The notes: a model not told the origin generated them from the sequence alone. DNA of 64,000 nt from JBEBGV01 sp040081265 (GCA_040081265.1 JBEBGV010000007.1:1-64000), one strand, 5' to 3'. Numbered from the stretch's first letter, positions 42,364 through 51,533 are shown. A program made the numbers and translations.

Positions 42364-43290
42364 TTCGATCTTCCCTAACGCCTGCCTCGCGGCTTCCTGC
42401 TCGGCCAGCTTCTTCGCCAGTCCGGTGGCCGACGCCACCACCGCCCCGTCGACGCACACTTCTATCGTGAAGACTTTCCGGTGATCCGGCCCGGTCGTAC
42501 TGGCCACCCGGTACTCCGGCAGCGCACGGCCGAGCGCCTGCAGCCGTTCCTGCAACGCCGACTTGTAGTCGTGGCCGACCACCGTTTGCGTGGCACCCGC
42601 ATCCAGGTCGTCGTCAAGCTCCCGGCTCAGGAACGCTGAGGCCGCCTCGAGCCCGCCATCGAGGTAGATGGCGGCAATCAGCGCCTCGAAGGCGTCGGCC
42701 AGCAGCGCCTGCTTGAAGCGCCCCCCGGTCTTTTCCTCACCGCGTCCGAGCAGCAGGTGCTCGCCGATCCGGATCGCTTCGGCGTGACGCGCGAGTGAGG
42801 CGGTCGAGACCACCGAGGCCTTGATCTTCGACTTCACCCCTTCATCAAGGTGGGGGAAGCGCCGATAGAGCGCGTCGGCCACCACCAGACCCAGAACGGC
42901 GTCGCCGAGAAACTCCAGCGATTCGTTGTCGGACAACCCGCCAGACTGGTCCTCCGCCGCGCGCGACCGGTGGGTCAGGGCGTGCTCGAGCATGCCGCGA
43001 TCCCTGAACTGATAGCCGACCCTGTCCTGCAGCGCGTCCAGCTCGTCGCGCAGATGCACAACCCGGGAGCCGACGCCTTCGCGATGGGTCTCGATGACGC
43101 CGATGGCCTCCTCCGCTGCATCCTCGGAGACGGCAATGCGGATCGATCCGAGGGCGTGGATGACCATCGGCCAGATCGCCTGCGGATTCCCCGACAACCG
43201 GAAGTTGTCGATGCCGTGGCTGGTCAGCAGCGCCGACACGACGCTGGCCTCGATGTCTGAACTGGTCGTGAAGATGACGACAGGTTTCAG
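42361..43290 (-). CDS. rnc: Ribonuclease III with N-terminal DUF2007 domain, probable CTG start
   Basis: 309 aa if begun at CTG 43290; the first ATG/GTG/TTG-type start is GTG 43239 (292 aa). CTG is preferred because GGAGG lies 7 bp upstream, it overlaps the previous stop as CTGA, and the protein then starts with a complete DUF2007-like domain (KPVVIFTTSSDIEASVVSAL ... IRIAVSEDAAEEAIGVIE). RNase III follows: NESLEFLGDAVLG, LADAFEALIAAIYLDGG, and a dsRBD (DYKSALQERLQALG ... AKKLAEQEAARQAL). It cleaves double-stranded RNA in rRNA and mRNA processing. The TAG stop falls inside the 7-bp repeat. Confidence 0.85.
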   Translation of the reverse strand: MKPVVIFTTSSDIEASVVSALLTSHGIDNFRLSGNPQAIWPMVIHALGSIRIAVSEDAAEEAIGVIETHREGVGSRVVHLRDELDALQDRVGYQFRDRGMLEHALTHRSRAAEDQSGGLSDNESLEFLGDAVLGLVVADALYRRFPHLDEGVKSKIKASVVSTASLARHAEAIRIGEHLLLGRGEEKTGGRFKQALLADAFEALIAAIYLDGGLEAASAFLSRELDDDLDAGATQTVVGHDYKSALQERLQALGRALPEYRVASTTGPDHRKVFTIEVCVDGAVVASATGLAKKLAEQEAARQALGKIE

Positions 43291-45404
43291 GGCCGGGCCT
43301 CCACCTGGGGTGGCGGACCGACTTTGAGCACGAGCATGGTCATATCATCGTGCTGCGGGGCCCCGTGGGAGAAGACCCGAATGTCGTCGAGGATACGGCC
43401 GCGCAGTCGGTCCACGTCGGCGTCGACGTGCTCCTCGACGAGTTCCATCAGCCGCTGCTCGCCAAAGCAGTCCCCCTCCACGTTCATGGCCTCGCTGATT
43501 CCGTCGGTGAAGAGCACCAGCACATCACCCGATCCCAGCGGGATCGTCGCTTCTACGAGCACGCGTTCGAACATCTCGCCGCTGTCCAGCTTCAACCCGA
43601 GCACCATGCCGCTCGGCGCCATGATGCCGGCACGCGACCCGTTGCGGTGAGAGGCGCCACCGGGCACGTAGACGAGCGGACAGTGTCCGGCACGCGCGTA
43701 GGTAAACGTCCGCTGTTCGCTGTCAACGACGGCATAGGTCATCGTGATGAAGCTGCGGTCGTCGAGGTGCGGCGCGATGATGCGATTGGCCTCGATGAGG
43801 AGGTTGCGCGGGGAACCGGCCGTGCGGCTCAGCGAGTGCACAACGCCCTTGAGCTCGGCCATGTACAGCGCCGCAGAGGTGCCCTTCCCCGCCACGTCCG
43901 CGATGAGAATCCCTGCGCGGGTCGGGCTCAGCAGAAGGTAGTCGTAGTAGTCCCCGCCCACCTCACGCGCCGGCTCGCAGTGTGCGCTGACGATGATGCC
44001 CGGGAGTCGCAGTGGGGCCTGAGGCAACAGCGACATCTGGATCGTGCGGGCCAGGGCGAGCTCCTGTTCGAGCCGCTGCTTCTCCACACGCTCGAGCATC
44101 AGCGTCTCGATGCTGGCGGTCATCGTGTTGAACGACTCGGCCAGCTCACCGAGCTGGTCGCGTTGGTGCACGGCGATCTTGTGTGAGAAGTCGCCCGTCC
44201 GCACCCGCTCGGTGCCTTCGAACAGCTCGTGCACCGATCCGGTGATCGATCGCGCCAGCACCAGGCCCATCACGAACGCCACCGACTGGATGATGAGGAA
44301 GAGCGCCGCAACCAGCATCAGCCCCGCGAGCAGCAGCTGGCCAAAGCTGAAGTTGCCCAGGCTGGCCAGCGGCGTTGCCGAGATCCGCGCATAGAGGCGT
44401 GACACGCTGAGGCCGATCGCCAGGCCAACGGTGCCCCGATTGCCCGACATCCAGTCGGTGTAGTCCAGAAAGGCCACCCAGCGCAGGAGGTCGGTCAGCC
44501 GGCCACTGGAGGCATTGACGATGATCGGGTCGATGTTGATGTCGGTCTCAGCGTTGCCGACGGCGAGTCCGGTCGAGGGCGCCGGAAGGGCCGCCATGTC
44601 GCCCAGCTGCGTCCCGGTGTCCTCACCGAGGCGCCTGAGGATGGCGTCACCCAGTGGAACGTCGAGAATCACGACGCCCGCGCCTGACGGCCCCCGGCTT
44701 GGCACGACGGCGCGAATCGCGGCGTGCTCGGTGTCGGGTCTGGCGCCGTTGGCGCCGGTCACCAGGCTGGCGTAGCCTTCGCACGGCACCCACTCCGGAA
44801 GTCCTTCCGGGCGTGGCAGGTGCGCCCAGTCGCCAGCGACGATCTGCGTGGCCGCGCCCGCGGGATCGGGTGGCGCCGCCGCCGGAGCCGCGCAGCGCGC
44901 CGGGAGCGGCATGAACACGAGCGACAGGCCCGGGAAGGTCGTCGCCTGCTCTCGAGCAAACTCGGCGGCCATCGAACCGGCGATCTGGTCGGTGGCCGCA
45001 CCGGTGACCGTTCGACCCGCCGCTTCCGCCACGACGCGCACCTCCTCGATGAGCGTGCGAACGCGGGTCTGAATCAGGTACGACCCGATGTTGGCGAAGA
45101 GCAGCACGCCAGCGAGGACGAAGAAGGTGACGAGCAGCAGTGCGGGGATGACGCCGATGAAGACGTAGGAAAGAATCAGCTGCCGGCGTACACGCCAGAG
45201 CAGGCGCTGCCTGGCAAGTCGCAGCAGGAGGATCGCGAAGCCCGCGGCCCCTCCGAGCAGCGCCAGATCGCCGAGGACATCCACACCGCGCAGAACCGCG
45301 GCTGAGAGGATGCCCATCATCGCGGCCGCCAGGGCGGCAAGCTTCAGCGCGATGCCGATGATGAGGATGCGAACCGCGAACGTGCGGAGTGGACGCGAGC
45401 GCAC
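43287..45404 (-). CDS. RsbU-type serine phosphatase with HAMP domain
   Basis: 705 aa from GTG 45404. Four or five hydrophobic segments near the N-terminus, an extracytoplasmic sensor region (about 140-360), a further TM pair, and a HAMP domain (SITGSVHELFEGTERVRTGDFSHKI). The PP2C/SpoIIE phosphatase follows: AREVGGDYYDYLLL, LIADVAGKGTSAALYMAELK, TYARAGHCPLVYV and LVLFTDGISEAMN with the metal Asp residues. Such proteins dephosphorylate anti-sigma antagonists in stress-response partner switching. No partner gene is adjacent. Its end overlaps the RNase III start. The longer frame upstream overlaps the divergent gene and is rejected. Confidence 0.88.
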   Translation of the reverse strand: MRSRPLRTFAVRILIIGIALKLAALAAAMMGILSAAVLRGVDVLGDLALLGGAAGFAILLLRLARQRLLWRVRRQLILSYVFIGVIPALLLVTFFVLAGVLLFANIGSYLIQTRVRTLIEEVRVVAEAAGRTVTGAATDQIAGSMAAEFAREQATTFPGLSLVFMPLPARCAAPAAAPPDPAGAATQIVAGDWAHLPRPEGLPEWVPCEGYASLVTGANGARPDTEHAAIRAVVPSRGPSGAGVVILDVPLGDAILRRLGEDTGTQLGDMAALPAPSTGLAVGNAETDINIDPIIVNASSGRLTDLLRWVAFLDYTDWMSGNRGTVGLAIGLSVSRLYARISATPLASLGNFSFGQLLLAGLMLVAALFLIIQSVAFVMGLVLARSITGSVHELFEGTERVRTGDFSHKIAVHQRDQLGELAESFNTMTASIETLMLERVEKQRLEQELALARTIQMSLLPQAPLRLPGIIVSAHCEPAREVGGDYYDYLLLSPTRAGILIADVAGKGTSAALYMAELKGVVHSLSRTAGSPRNLLIEANRIIAPHLDDRSFITMTYAVVDSEQRTFTYARAGHCPLVYVPGGASHRNGSRAGIMAPSGMVLGLKLDSGEMFERVLVEATIPLGSGDVLVLFTDGISEAMNVEGDCFGEQRLMELVEEHVDADVDRLRGRILDDIRVFSHGAPQHDDMTMLVLKVGPPPQVEARP

Positions 45405-45461
45405 CTCGTCGCGTGGGTGTCGTTGCGTGTGCGAATCATAACAGAGTACCCTTTCCGCACC

Positions 45462-46619
45462 GTGAAGCTGCGCGAGACCGCCCGCTTTGAAACCCAGTGC
45501 GTGCATGCGGGCCAGACGCCGGATCCGTCAACCGGCGCCATCATCACCCCGATCTACCAGACGTCCACTTATGTGCAGGACGCCCTCGGCCAGCACAAGG
45601 GCTACGAGTACGCGCGCACGCAGAACCCCACCCGCACGGCGTTCGAAGCCAACCTGGCCGCACTCGAGCGCGGCAAAGCCGCCTTTGGCTTCGCCTCAGG
45701 CATGGCCGCCACCGCTGCGGTCTGTCGCCTCCTGAAATCCGGCGACCACGTCGTCGTCACCGACAACACCTACGGGGGCACCTATCGGTTCTTCGAGCGG
45801 GTGCTGCGCAACTACGGCCTCGACTTCTCCTACGTCGACACCTCCGATACGCAGGCGATCGCGCGCGCGATCACCCCGGCGACAAAGATGCTGTTCCTCG
45901 AAACACCGACCAACCCGGTGCTTCGCCTGACCGACATCGCGGCGGCATCGGAAGTGGCGCACGCCCGTGGCGTCTTCGTGGTCGTCGACAACACGTTCGC
46001 CAGCCCTTACGTGCAGCAGCCGCTCGAACTCGGCGCCGACATCGTCGTCCACAGCACGACCAAGTTCCTCAACGGGCACAGCGACAGCGTCGGTGGCGTG
46101 GTCATCGCCAATCGGGACGATCAGATCGAGTGGTTGCGCTTCATCCAGAATGCCGAGGGCGCCATCATCGGCCCGATGGACGCGTGGCTGGTCCTGCGTG
46201 GCACCAAGACGCTGGCGATTCGCATGGAGCGCCACAACGCCAACGGCCTGGCCATCGCCCAGTTCCTCGCCGCGCACCCCAAGGTCAAGACGGTGCACTA
46301 CCCCGGGCTGCCCTCGCACCCGCAGCGCGCCCTGGCCGAGCGCCAGATGCGTGGATTTGGCGGCCTCGTCTCCTTCACGCTCGGATCACTTGAACGGGCG
46401 CGGACGCTGCTCAATTCCGTGACACTGATGGCGCTGGCCGAAAGCCTGGGCGGCGTGGAAACCCTGATCTCCCACCCGGCGACGATGACGCACGCCTCGG
46501 TGCCGGCGGACAAGCGCCAGCAAATCGGGATCACCGACGACCTGGTTCGCGTCTCGGTGGGCATCGAAGACATCGCTGACCTGACCGACGACCTCTCCCA
46601 GGCGCTCGACCGCATCTAG
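45462..46619 (+). CDS. Cystathionine gamma-synthase/lyase family PLP enzyme
   Basis: 385 aa from GTG 45462, the usual length. Motifs: FETQCVHAGQTPDPSTGAI, TPIYQTSTYVQ, YEYARTQNPTR, FASGMAA, DNTYGGTYR, DNTFASPYVQQPLELGADIV and the Schiff-base lysine in HSTTKFLNGHSD. The end (ISHPATMTHASVPADKRQ...GITDDLVRVSVGIE) is typical. It handles cystathionine or homocysteine in sulfur amino acid metabolism; gamma-synthase and gamma-lyase cannot be told apart by eye. Its stop shares a base with the next start (TAGTG). Confidence 0.93.
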   Translation: MKLRETARFETQCVHAGQTPDPSTGAIITPIYQTSTYVQDALGQHKGYEYARTQNPTRTAFEANLAALERGKAAFGFASGMAATAAVCRLLKSGDHVVVTDNTYGGTYRFFERVLRNYGLDFSYVDTSDTQAIARAITPATKMLFLETPTNPVLRLTDIAAASEVAHARGVFVVVDNTFASPYVQQPLELGADIVVHSTTKFLNGHSDSVGGVVIANRDDQIEWLRFIQNAEGAIIGPMDAWLVLRGTKTLAIRMERHNANGLAIAQFLAAHPKVKTVHYPGLPSHPQRALAERQMRGFGGLVSFTLGSLERARTLLNSVTLMALAESLGGVETLISHPATMTHASVPADKRQQIGITDDLVRVSVGIEDIADLTDDLSQALDRI

Positions 46620-47272
46620 TGGCCTCCCTTCTCGACATCTTTCTGCACGTCGACAGGTATCTGCTCGAGCTGGTGAGCACGTATGGCGTGCGCGTCTACG
46701 CGATTCTGTTCGCGGTCGTGTTTGCGGAAACCGGCCTGATCATCACCCCGTTCCTGCCGGGCGATTCACTCCTCTTCGCGACCGGCGCGCTGGCAGCGGC
46801 CGGAGCCCTCGACATCCGGATCCTGTGCCTGGTCTTGCTGGGTGCGGCTGTCGCCGGTGATGCCGTCAATTACGCGATCGGCCGCCACGCGGGTCTCGGG
46901 ATCATTCATCGTGTTCAGACCAACCCGCGCTGGGGTCGGCTGGTGAATCCCGCCCACCTGGCGCGCGCCCACGAGTTCTTCGAGCGCCATGGCGGAAAGG
47001 CGGTCGTACTCGCCCGCTTTGTGCCGATCGTCCGGACGTTTGTCCCGTTTGTCGCCGGCATGGCTGAAATGTCGTACCGCAGCTTTCTCCTCTACAACCT
47101 GACGGGGGCGATCGCCTGGGTCGGGATCTGCGTCGGCGCAGGATATGTGTTCGGGAATGTGACCGTCGTGAGGGAGAACTTCTCGCTGGTCGCGCTCGGT
47201 ATCGTCTTCGTGTCGCTGCTGCCGGTGCTGTTCGAATACCTGCGGCATCGTCGCAGCAGCGGCGTTACGTAG
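46619..47272 (+). CDS. DedA family membrane protein
   Basis: 217 aa, GTG start overlapping the previous TAG. Typical DedA/SNARE-associated topology and motifs: FAVVFAETGLIITPFLPGDSLLF, NYAIGRHAG, RAHEFFERHGGKAVVLARFVPIVRTFVPFVAGMAEMSY and NLTGAIAWV. The family includes lipid scramblases or proton-dependent transporters in the inner membrane. Its TAG stop is made by the TACGTAG of a degenerate REP-like half-element. Confidence 0.9.
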   Translation: MASLLDIFLHVDRYLLELVSTYGVRVYAILFAVVFAETGLIITPFLPGDSLLFATGALAAAGALDIRILCLVLLGAAVAGDAVNYAIGRHAGLGIIHRVQTNPRWGRLVNPAHLARAHEFFERHGGKAVVLARFVPIVRTFVPFVAGMAEMSYRSFLLYNLTGAIAWVGICVGAGYVFGNVTVVRENFSLVALGIVFVSLLPVLFEYLRHRRSSGVT

Positions 47273-47280
47273 GCCGGACC
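47264..47280. repeat. Degenerate REP-like half-element supplying two stop codons
   Basis: GTTACGTAGGCCGGACC: the TACGTA flank and one stem arm of the family. Plus strand: ACG TAG ends DedA. Minus strand: ACG TAA ends CutA. The convergent genes overlap by 8 bp here. Confidence 0.6.
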
Positions 47281-47582
47281 GCCTCCGCCAACCACGCCTC
47301 GTACGAGGCGGCCCCGTCCGCGCCGATCACCACAACCTCGGGCACTTCGTACGGATGCAGCTCAACCAGCCTGGCCTTCAGCGCGTCGAGCCGATCCGCA
47401 CTGGTCTTGATGATCAACTGCTGCTCGCGCGCCTGTTCCACCGCCCCCTTCCACCTGTAGATCGAGAGCATCGGCGGCAACACGTTCACGCACGCCGCCA
47501 GACGTTCCTCAACCAGCAGCTGCGCCAGAGGCGCCGCATCCGTTTCGGCTTCGAGCGTGGTCAGTACGAGGAGCAGGGACAT
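47265..47582 (-). CDS. cutA: CutA divalent cation tolerance protein
   Basis: 105 aa from ATG 47582; the open frame further upstream crosses a 7-bp repeat tract and is rejected. CutA1 trimer family motifs: LVLTTLEAETDAAPLAQLLVEERLAACVNVLP, IYRWKGAVEQAREQQLIIKTS and LHPYEVPEVVVI. Linked to copper/divalent metal tolerance and a conserved trimeric fold. Its C-terminal RPT and stop codon come from a REP-like half-element shared with DedA. Confidence 0.93.
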   Translation of the reverse strand: MSLLLVLTTLEAETDAAPLAQLLVEERLAACVNVLPPMLSIYRWKGAVEQAREQQLIIKTSADRLDALKARLVELHPYEVPEVVVIGADGAASYEAWLAEAVRPT

Positions 47583-47584
47583 GG

Positions 47585-47649
47585 ACGGTAGACAGTAGGC
47601 GGTAGGCAGTGAGTGAACCAGCAACTAGGAACTAGGAACTAGGAACCAG
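47585..47649. repeat. Tandem 7-bp repeats (ACAGTAG-type, then GAACTAG-type)
   Basis: ACGGTAG, ACAGTAG, GCGGTAG, GCAGTGA at 47585-47612, then GAACCAG, CAACTAG, GAACTAG, GAACTAG, GAACCAG at 47615-47649. Two unit families lie back to back between divergent cutA and the FtsB-like gene, so the promoters of both must lie in or beside the tract. Confidence 0.85.
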
Positions 47650-47688
47650 AAAAGTCGTGTACTGTCCCCTGAATCGCGTTATTCTCGC

Positions 47689-48036
47689 ATGAGCCCCCCA
47701 ACCGTGAAGAAGAAACGCCCAGAGACCACCGCTGCTCCGACGCGCCGTCGGCGGGCCCTGCAGTTCGCGCTCGTCTTCATCGGGTGCGTGTTCGTGGTGG
47801 ACTCGCTCGTCGGCGACAATGGTCTCTTCGCCATGCTTCGCGCCCGCGAGCAGTATCGCGAACTCGAGGCCTCGCTGGCTCAGGCCAGGGCCAGGAATGC
47901 GGCCCTCAAGGACGAAGCGCGACGCTATCGCGAGGATCCCGCCGCCATCGAAGATGCCGCCCGTCGAGACCTCGGCATGATCAAGGACGGCGAGAAGCTC
48001 TTCATCATCAGGGACGTCGTCCCGACGCAGAAATAG
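47689..48036 (+). CDS. FtsB/DivIC-like septum formation initiator
   Basis: 115 aa. A basic N-terminus, one transmembrane helix (about 25-42, LQFALVFIGCVFVVDSLVG) and a coiled coil (REQYRELEASLAQARARNAAL) ending in REDPAAIEDAARRDLGMIKDGEKLFII. The last block is the family hallmark. Members join FtsL and FtsQ at the division site. The 3' end overlaps the convergent aminotransferase gene by 29 bp. Confidence 0.88.
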   Translation: MSPPTVKKKRPETTAAPTRRRRALQFALVFIGCVFVVDSLVGDNGLFAMLRAREQYRELEASLAQARARNAALKDEARRYREDPAAIEDAARRDLGMIKDGEKLFIIRDVVPTQK

Positions 48037-49201
48037 CCAACACCGCTTCAGCAAGACGAGCCACGTCGTCCAGCTCGTTGTAGACCTGCGCGGAAATCCG
48101 CACCCAGACCCGACCGTGGGTCGCATGCACCTGCACCTCGATGCCGTGGTCGAAGAGCAGCGCGTCGCGCAGTCGCTGGGCGTCTGTCGGTTCGCTTCCG
48201 AGCGATTCCGGCACCGCCACGGTGGCCATGCACCCGGTCTCGGCCTTCGTTGCAGGTACCTCTGTCCTCCAGGCATCGGCGAGCAGGGCGGCGCCCTCGC
48301 AGGCCAGGCCGTGGTTGTAGTCCCAGGCTTGCTCAACGCCGCGGTCTCCGAGATAGGCCAGCGCCTCAGGCACCGCCAGCCAGGAGGACACGTCACGCGT
48401 CCCGACCCAGTCGAACTCCGCCTCAAACCCCTGATCAAGACCCCATGAAATCACCGCGGGGTGAAGACCCACCTGCGCAGCCTCATTCGCCCAGATGAAG
48501 GCGCAGCTTCGCGGCGCGCACGCCCACTTGTGGAGGTTTGCCACATACCAGTCCACCCCGAGCGAGGGTACGTCGAGCGGCAGCATCCCTGGCACGTGGG
48601 CCCCATCGGCGACCACGCGAACGCCATGGGCACGGCAGACCCGCGCCGTCTCCGCGAGCGGCATGATGAGCGCACTCTCGGCGGCAAGGTGATCGAGGAT
48701 GGCGAGCCGCGTGCGCGGCGTGATGCCCGCCGCGATGGCCTCCACAAATACCGCCGGCGAGAAACGCGGATACGGAACACTGACGACCCGAACCGTCGCG
48801 CCCTGCTGACGGGTGACCAGCTGCGCCGCCTTGACGATCGCGCCGTAGGTCTGGTCGGTCACGAGCACTTCATCACCAGGCTCGAGCCTGATCGATCGCA
48901 GCACGGCATTGACGCCGCTCGTCGCGTTGTCCACAAAGGCGATGTCCCGGGCACGCGCGCCGACAAAGGCTGCGACGGCTGCGGCGGCCTGGCGCACCAG
49001 CGATGGCTCGCCGTGGCGGGCGCCCGCCATGCTCGATTGCCGCCGGAAGAGGAACTGCGCTGGCGCACGTTCCACTTCGTCCCGAATCCGGCGCTGCGCC
49101 TCCAGCACGCGCAGAGGTGTCACGCCAACGGTGCCGTGATTCAGATAGATGACCGCCGGATCGAGCGGCCACTCAGAGAGACAGGCATGGCCAAAGGGCA
49201 T
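48008..49201 (-). CDS. Aminotransferase class V family protein (isopenicillin-N epimerase-like)
   Basis: 397 aa from ATG 49201; a TTG five codons upstream is less likely. PLP enzyme of class V: VIYLNHGTVGVTPLRVLEAQ, FVDNATSGVNAVL, LVTDQTYGAIV, VADGAHVPGMLPLDV (cofactor Asp), and DWYVANLHKWACAPR with the Schiff-base Lys. Closest by eye to isopenicillin-N epimerase-like/cysteine desulfurase-like proteins. The substrate is unknown. It diverges from the DUF5916 gene at 49223, with only 21 bp between starts. Confidence 0.82.
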   Translation of the reverse strand: MPFGHACLSEWPLDPAVIYLNHGTVGVTPLRVLEAQRRIRDEVERAPAQFLFRRQSSMAGARHGEPSLVRQAAAAVAAFVGARARDIAFVDNATSGVNAVLRSIRLEPGDEVLVTDQTYGAIVKAAQLVTRQQGATVRVVSVPYPRFSPAVFVEAIAAGITPRTRLAILDHLAAESALIMPLAETARVCRAHGVRVVADGAHVPGMLPLDVPSLGVDWYVANLHKWACAPRSCAFIWANEAAQVGLHPAVISWGLDQGFEAEFDWVGTRDVSSWLAVPEALAYLGDRGVEQAWDYNHGLACEGAALLADAWRTEVPATKAETGCMATVAVPESLGSEPTDAQRLRDALLFDHGIEVQVHATHGRVWVRISAQVYNELDDVARLAEAVLAISASGRRP

Positions 49202-49222
49202 GGATGTAGTATGCAACCCACG

Positions 49223-51481
49223 ATGATTCCTGATGTGAGGCTCACATCGCTGGTTCTTCTCCTTTCGATCGTCCCTGCAGCGGCCCAGGATCGATCCGCA
49301 GTCAACGGTCCTCCCCCGCCGGTGGCTCCCGCATCAATCAGCCGGGACGCGTCCGGACGCGCCACGCTGCGTGCGCACCGGATCCGCGAGGCCCTGAACA
49401 CCGACGGCACACTGGATGAACCGATCTACACGCAGATTCAGCCCATCGGCGATTTCATCCAGTTCGAACCCACCAACGGTGCGCCCGCGTCCGAGGCGAC
49501 CGAGGTCTGGATCCTGTTCGACGCTGACAACCTGTATGTGTCGGGGAAGGCCTACGACCGCTCACCCGACAAGTGGGTGCTGAACGAGATGCGCCGCGAT
49601 GTTCCCAACGTCTCGGCGAATGAGAGCGTGGGCTTCTCGATCGACACCTTCAACGACAAGCGCAACGGGTTTCTGTTCGAGGTCAACGCCCTCGGGGGCT
49701 TTCTCGACGCGCAGGTGACCAACGAGGGCTTTCCTCCCAACCAGAACTGGAACGCGGTGTTTTCGGTCGAGGTGGGACGCTTCGACGGCGGCTGGTCCTT
49801 CGAGTTCCGCATCCCCTTCTGGTCGCTCAGGTATCAGCCTGGCAGCGATCAGATCTGGGGCTTCAACATGCGCCGTGTCGTGCGATGGAAGAACGAGGAA
49901 TCGCACATCGTTCCGATTCCGTTCTCGCTGGGCCAGCGTCGAGGGTTAATGCAGATCTCGCTGCACGCCCCTCTGGTCGGCATCGAGGCCCCTCCGCGCG
50001 GCAAGAACATCGAGTTCCGGCCATTCGGCATCAGCAGCGTCACCACGGATCGACTGTCCCGCCCGGCACTCTCCAACGACCTCGCCGGCAACGGCGGACT
50101 GGACGTGAAGTATGGGCTGACGCAGAACCTGACGGCGGATCTGACCTGGCGGACCGACTTCGCCCAGGTCGAAGTGGACGAACAGCAGGTCAATCTGACC
50201 CGCTTCAACCTCCTCTATCCCGAGAAGCGCACCTTCTTCCTCGAGGGCCAGGGCATCTTCAACTTCGGCATCGGCGCCGGACCCAACACCAACGGCGGCG
50301 ACGTCCCGACGCTGTTCTTCAGCCGGCAGATCGGCTTGAGCCGCGGCCAGGTGGTCCCGATTCTCGGTGGCGGACGACTGACCGGCAAGGTCGGCAAGTA
50401 CTCCCTGGGTCTGATCAATATCCAGACCGACGACAAGGCGTCTGTCGGAGCGCTCTCCACCAACTTCAGCGTCATACGCGTGCGTCGAGATGTCTTTCGG
50501 CGCAGCGCGATCGGCCTGATTTACGCCGACCGTTCGCGCTCCCTGGGCGGCGGGGACCGCGCGCAGACCTATGGCGCCGACGCCGGGTTCAGCTTCTTCA
50601 ACGACATCAACATCAACGCGTTCGCGGCACGGACACAGACGCCGGGCATCGATGGCGATGACCTCAGCTACCGTGGCCAGTTCAACTACGCCGGCGATCG
50701 CTACGGCCTGGTGGCCGAGCGTCTGGTGATCGAGCCTGGCTTTACCCCCGAAGTGGGGTTCGTCCGGCGGCCCAACATGCGCAAGTGGACGGGCACCGCA
50801 CGGTTCAGTCCACGTCCCCGACAGACCCGAGTGGTGCGCAAGGTCCTGACCGAGGCCACCGGCAGCTACATCGAAAACAACGCCGGCGTGCTCGAGTCAC
50901 GCCAGTGGGACCAGACCTTCGGGCTCGACTTCGCCAACGGCGACAACCTCCGCGTGCAGGCGACCGAGTCCTACGAGTTCCTCGCCAGGCCCTTCCGGAT
51001 CGATCCCGCTGCCACCATTCCGGTTGGCGGCTACGACTTCAACAACCTGGCCCTGCGATACACGCTCGGCGCCCAGCGTCGCTTCGCCGCCACCGCCAGC
51101 GTCGAGCACGGCAGCTTCTATGGCGGCGACAAGACCACCGTCGGCGTGAGCGGCGGGCGCTACAACCTCACCAACCAGGTGCAGGTGCAGCCGGGCGTCT
51201 CAATCAACCGCGTGGACCTGCCATTTGGTCGCTTCACCGCCACCCAGCTCCAGACCCGTGTGGTCTACACCCTCACCCCGCGGGCTTTTGCCGCCGCGCT
51301 CGTCCAATACAACTCCAGCAGCCACATCGTCAGCACCAACCTGCGGTTGCGCTGGGAGTACGTGCCCGGCAGCGAGCTGTTCCTCGTCTACACCGACGAG
51401 CGCGACTCGAAGACCACCGGCCTCCCCGACCTGAACAATCGCGCCTTCGTCGTGAAGTGGGCCCCGCTCGTGCGGTTCTGA
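49223..51481 (+). CDS. DUF5916 / CBM9-like outer-membrane protein (copy 2)
   Basis: 752 aa starting MIPDVRLTSLVLLL (ATG 49211 is an alternative); signal peptide cleavage near AAAQD. A CBM9-like N-terminal domain (LNTDGTLDEPIYTQ, EVWILFDADNLYVSGKAYD, FEFRIPFWSLRY) and a barrel region (ADLTWRTDFAQVEVDEQQV, YPEKRTFFLEGQG, FVRRPNMRKW) ending APLVRF. The order of blocks follows the copy at 11622-13844 throughout. It is probably an outer-membrane binding or import protein with an unknown ligand. The long open frame upstream of 49211 is antisense to the aminotransferase and is rejected. Confidence 0.85.
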   Translation: MIPDVRLTSLVLLLSIVPAAAQDRSAVNGPPPPVAPASISRDASGRATLRAHRIREALNTDGTLDEPIYTQIQPIGDFIQFEPTNGAPASEATEVWILFDADNLYVSGKAYDRSPDKWVLNEMRRDVPNVSANESVGFSIDTFNDKRNGFLFEVNALGGFLDAQVTNEGFPPNQNWNAVFSVEVGRFDGGWSFEFRIPFWSLRYQPGSDQIWGFNMRRVVRWKNEESHIVPIPFSLGQRRGLMQISLHAPLVGIEAPPRGKNIEFRPFGISSVTTDRLSRPALSNDLAGNGGLDVKYGLTQNLTADLTWRTDFAQVEVDEQQVNLTRFNLLYPEKRTFFLEGQGIFNFGIGAGPNTNGGDVPTLFFSRQIGLSRGQVVPILGGGRLTGKVGKYSLGLINIQTDDKASVGALSTNFSVIRVRRDVFRRSAIGLIYADRSRSLGGGDRAQTYGADAGFSFFNDININAFAARTQTPGIDGDDLSYRGQFNYAGDRYGLVAERLVIEPGFTPEVGFVRRPNMRKWTGTARFSPRPRQTRVVRKVLTEATGSYIENNAGVLESRQWDQTFGLDFANGDNLRVQATESYEFLARPFRIDPAATIPVGGYDFNNLALRYTLGAQRRFAATASVEHGSFYGGDKTTVGVSGGRYNLTNQVQVQPGVSINRVDLPFGRFTATQLQTRVVYTLTPRAFAAALVQYNSSSHIVSTNLRLRWEYVPGSELFLVYTDERDSKTTGLPDLNNRAFVVKWAPLVRF

Positions 51482-51533
51482 CTAGTTGCTAGAACTCCTA
51501 ACCAGCAACCAGGAACTAGGAACTAGGAACTAA
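51482..51533. repeat. Tandem 7-bp repeats (CTAGTTG, CCAGGAA, CTAGGAA)
   Basis: Starts directly after the DUF5916 stop: CTAGTTG, CTAGAA, CTCCTAA, CCAGCAA, CCAGGAA, CTAGGAA, CTAGGAA, CTAA. Again an opposite-orientation unit at the left. It lies between convergent genes; the TAG of the DUF4139 gene (51532-51530) is part of the last unit. Confidence 0.85.

Noticed and set aside
47632..48438. 268-aa minus-strand frame
   Set aside because: Shadow of the FtsB-like and aminotransferase genes.
48461..49222. 254-codon upstream extension of the second DUF5916 gene
   Set aside because: Antisense to the aminotransferase; the signal peptide begins at 49223 (or 49211).
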